Shown here: positions 61,571 through 64,000 of the stretch, piece after piece
Position numbering within the stretch: the first letter of the stretch is position 1
How the letters are laid out: every line of letters begins with the position of its first letter
NCBI GenBank assembly: GCA_020636215.1
Contig: JACJYG010000005.1
Span: 434,001 to 498,000 of the forward strand
DNA from: Lewinellaceae bacterium
GTDB taxonomy: Bacteria; Bacteroidota; Bacteroidia; Chitinophagales; Saprospiraceae
Length of the DNA stretch: 64,000 nt
Reading direction: 5' to 3'
The notes under the pieces: generated by a model
Told to the model about the DNA's origin: nothing
The model's input: the letters and a program-made list of their open reading frames with translations, nothing else
Database searches by the model: none
Position numbers and translations under genes: made by a program

Positions 61571-64000
61571 ATGAAGGTAAGCTCTTCCTCTTTGGCAATT
61601 GGACAATTATCCGCCCTTCTTTTTTCCTTGTTGTGCTGCTTTTTCCTTTTGCCGCCCTCCGGCTTCGGACAGGCAGGGTTTCAACGCCAGTTCGGCGCCA
61701 ATTTGGACGAATCTTTTTCCAGGGTTGTTCCTAGCGGGGCCGACTATTACGTGCTGGGGCAAGGGGAGATCACTGACGGCCAGCCGGCCCGGGCCACTGT
61801 GACGCGCCTCAATGCGCAGGGTGAACTGCAGTGGACGTTGGGCCTGAACATCGCCTCGGTATGGAATGACGCTGTGCTGACGCCCTCCGGCAATCTGCTG
61901 GTAGTGGGCCGTTCGCTACCCGCTGATGATTCCAGCTTTGGCTTGATGGGGCTGGTGACGGCAGCCGGTTCCTTTTCCTGGGTGCGTGCCTATAACCTGC
62001 CGGATGAGGATGGCTTCCTGCGGATCGTGCGTAGCCCCGCACCCCAGAATCCCGTTTTCCCCTATTATGTGCTGGGGTCGCATAAGGACACCGGCGCCTC
62101 GGCCACCAGGATTGCCCTGCTGAACCTGAACGAAAGCGGAACATTCAACTGGAAGAAGATCTACACCGGGCCTCTGTTTTTCAACGGCGACGCCATTCCT
62201 CACGATATGGAAGCCTTGCCCAATGGCGATTTGCTCATCGCGGCCAACTTCGGCGCGCAGGGGGTAGTGATGCGCACCGACAACAGCGGGCAGCCTTTCA
62301 ATGGCGTTACTCCGGAGTATCCCTTTGAAGTTCAGGATATTGCCTTTGGCAATGGCGGCAACATTTTCGTCGTCGGAACCGGGTTCCTGGACGGAAAGGC
62401 CCACCTGATGAAATTCGATGGCAGCCTGCTGGGGCTGTGGGACGCCAAGCTGCAGGGCATGGCGGCTGTCAGCCAGGTTTGGCAGGAGCCGCAAAGCGGA
62501 GCTATTTATCTCATTGGCCGGAAGGTGCGGGAAGCTGTCGCCCGCTTTTCTGATGACGCAGACGGCCCTACGCTGAGCTGGGTGAAGCGCCTGGATAGCG
62601 GCGTAACCGCCAATTACAACGCCTCCACCACATTCTTACCTCCCGGCCAGATCGCTTATGTCGACAGCCGGATACTGGCATCGGGCGGTTTTGGGCAGCA
62701 GTGCGCGTTTATTTCCGTGAGCGATTTAGCGCTGAGCACCTGCCTCACCACCAGCGATAACGATGTCCTGGTGCTGGAAAATACCTTGTTTGACGGGCCG
62801 CTCTTGCCGGATATTGAACTTTACGATGTGCCGCCTTCCACTAATCTGACGGGAAGCCTGAAGGCCTGGCAACAAGGCGATGCCTGCAGTTCCGAGGCCT
62901 GCGTAGCGGATTTTACCTTTGATTTTCCAAATTGTGACCCAACGGTCAGCTTTACCAATACTTCCACCGGCCCCGCCCCGCTCAGTTATTCCTGGGATTT
63001 TGGCTATTCCCCTGGCGGCATCCCGCAAACCTCCATCGCCGCCAACCCGTTCCATACCTTCCCTGCTCAATGCGCCACTTACAATGTTTGCCTTACGGTA
63101 AACGGAAATGGCTGCAGCAACACCATTTGTAAAAATGTAATCATCAAATATCCCCAGTTTCCGGTATTCAGCTGTCCGCCCAACATCACGGTAAGCTGCA
63201 ATACCGACCTTGCGCCTGCCATTACCGGATTTGCAACCCTGACGGGAGCCTGCTCCGGCGTTGCACCCGCCATTACCTATTCGGATGCCGTCAGCGGGAC
63301 GATGCCCTGTGACGCCAGTGTGCTGCGCACGTGGTCTGTGACGGATGAATGCGGGAACCTGCATACTTGTGTGCAGACGATCACGGTAATGGATAATATT
63401 CCGCCGGTCATCAACTGCCCGGAGGATCTTACCGTCAATACCAACCCCGGTCAATGTTATTACACCGGCGTTTTGCCGCAGCCAACGGCCACGGACAATT
63501 GCAACCCCAATCCTGTCGTCACTTGCTATTTGGTGGCCAATACCGGCCTTGTGCCTATCACTCCACAAACGCAATTTCCCAAAGGGGCGAACACCATTTG
63601 CTGCATTGCGGACGATGGTTGCGTGGATGTCAGCGAGCTGATTTGCACCTACCCTTGTACTGCAGGGGGCAATTTTCAGGAGCCGGATCTGCCGCTGCAG
63701 TTTGCACAAAACCCCAGCAACAGCCCGATCCAGCAGCTGGTAACAACCCTTGGCGTGCAGTCCGGGGTTTCTGGGGATGTGCTGGTGAAAGAGGTGCTGG
63801 TTGGCGGCAATTGTTTCGACATCAGCAATGTGACTACCCAGGGCCAGGCAAGCCAGTTTGGCGCCTTTTCCAATGGCCAGACCAATGTCGGTTTTGATTC
63901 GGGCGTCATTTTAGCCACTGGCCCGAGCACCTTAGCCATTGGGCCAAACAACAGCGATGGCGCCGGCAGTGGTGTTGGCGGCCTAACCCCCGATGCCGAT
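61571..64000 (+). CDS. Giant secreted protein: PKD, HYR and choice-of-anchor L domains (partial)
   Basis: The frame is open from the ATG at 61571 to the window end, 810 codons. It begins with a signal peptide (LSALLFSLLCCFFLLPPSGFGQ, about 13-34). Residues ~35-430 have repeated LPNGDLLIAANFG and GNIFVVGTGFLDG units like a delta-60 or propeller repeat. A PKD domain follows (~445-517, SYSWDFGY and PFHTF), then two HYR domains (~532-607 and 608-693, CPPNITVSCNTDLAP, CPEDLTVNTNPGQCYY), and the start of a choice-of-anchor L domain (~715-810, VLVGGNCFDISNVTTQG, GVILATG). It is probably T9SS cargo, though its tail is outside the window. A conserved ~90-bp block lies upstream. Confidence 0.85.
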   Translation, partial: MKVSSSSLAIGQLSALLFSLLCCFFLLPPSGFGQAGFQRQFGANLDESFSRVVPSGADYYVLGQGEITDGQPARATVTRLNAQGELQWTLGLNIASVWNDAVLTPSGNLLVVGRSLPADDSSFGLMGLVTAAGSFSWVRAYNLPDEDGFLRIVRSPAPQNPVFPYYVLGSHKDTGASATRIALLNLNESGTFNWKKIYTGPLFFNGDAIPHDMEALPNGDLLIAANFGAQGVVMRTDNSGQPFNGVTPEYPFEVQDIAFGNGGNIFVVGTGFLDGKAHLMKFDGSLLGLWDAKLQGMAAVSQVWQEPQSGAIYLIGRKVREAVARFSDDADGPTLSWVKRLDSGVTANYNASTTFLPPGQIAYVDSRILASGGFGQQCAFISVSDLALSTCLTTSDNDVLVLENTLFDGPLLPDIELYDVPPSTNLTGSLKAWQQGDACSSEACVADFTFDFPNCDPTVSFTNTSTGPAPLSYSWDFGYSPGGIPQTSIAANPFHTFPAQCATYNVCLTVNGNGCSNTICKNVIIKYPQFPVFSCPPNITVSCNTDLAPAITGFATLTGACSGVAPAITYSDAVSGTMPCDASVLRTWSVTDECGNLHTCVQTITVMDNIPPVINCPEDLTVNTNPGQCYYTGVLPQPTATDNCNPNPVVTCYLVANTGLVPITPQTQFPKGANTICCIADDGCVDVSELICTYPCTAGGNFQEPDLPLQFAQNPSNSPIQQLVTTLGVQSGVSGDVLVKEVLVGGNCFDISNVTTQGQASQFGAFSNGQTNVGFDSGVILATGPSTLAIGPNNSDGAGSGVGGLTPDAD

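Noticed and set aside
62726..63709. 327-codon minus-strand frame near the right edge
   Set aside because: It is opposite to the PKD/HYR protein, whose domains are clear in the plus strand.

Overview
The window comes from a Bacteroidota chromosome, most likely of the class Saprospiria. Several independent signs agree: a PorP/SprF-type outer-membrane protein of the type IX secretion system (T9SS), very large secreted proteins ending in T9SS type-A or type-B sorting tails, ExbB-ExbD-ExbD-TonB modules, LytS/LytTR signalling pairs, a near absence of Shine-Dalgarno sequences, and promoters of the Bacteroidetes form TTG-N19/20-TAnnTTTG. Species cannot be named from sequence alone.

Layout. 1-13 kb: the end of a PorP/SprF gene, then two giant secreted proteins with T9SS type-B tails (2234 and 1153 aa), a decayed gene that keeps only a T9SS type-A tail, and a beta-propeller-like secreted protein. 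13-17 kb: a two-gene fatty-acid beta-oxidation operon (fused dehydrogenase/hydratase plus thiolase). 17-23 kb: a GT39-like glycosyltransferase, an ExbB-ExbD-ExbD-TonB energy-transduction operon and folC, followed by a G-rich tandem repeat. 23-29 kb: a small envelope operon (YtxH, holin-X-like, unknown), an XRE regulator beside an ECF-type sigma factor, an AI-2E family permease, an NhaD-type Na+/H+ antiporter and an unknown membrane protein. 30 kb: tRNA-Pro(CGG) and tRNA-Thr(CGT). 30-35 kb: two unknown proteins (one Cys-rich), a four-helix-bundle sensor-like membrane protein, a broken AbiE-like toxin/antitoxin pair and a serine hydrolase. 35-41 kb: two complete LytS/LytTR two-component systems lying tail to tail.

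41-44 kb holds a compact operon: thioredoxin-ApbE fusion, DUF4266 lipoprotein and DUF3570 protein, with a clear promoter and a repeated GTAC-rich motif just upstream. 44.5-60.6 kb is an insecticidal-type Tc toxin locus: a TcB-TcC fusion (SpvB/RHS) with an AT-rich, Thr/Asn/Pro-rich variable C-terminus, followed by a 2775-aa TcA subunit. The DUF3570 gene and the first 1.3 kb of the TcB-TcC gene carry at least ten frame disruptions, either real decay or a local stretch of poor sequence. 60.6-64 kb has hairpins, a 267-bp palindromic repeat, an orphan T9SS tail and the start of another giant secreted protein (PKD, HYR, choice-of-anchor L) that runs off the window.

The most interesting points are the Tc toxin locus with its unrecognised C-terminal payload, a roughly 90-bp block shared upstream of the Tc gene and of the last giant secreted protein, the Trx-ApbE/DUF4266/DUF3570 operon with its putative operator, and three unrelated palindromic intergenic elements.
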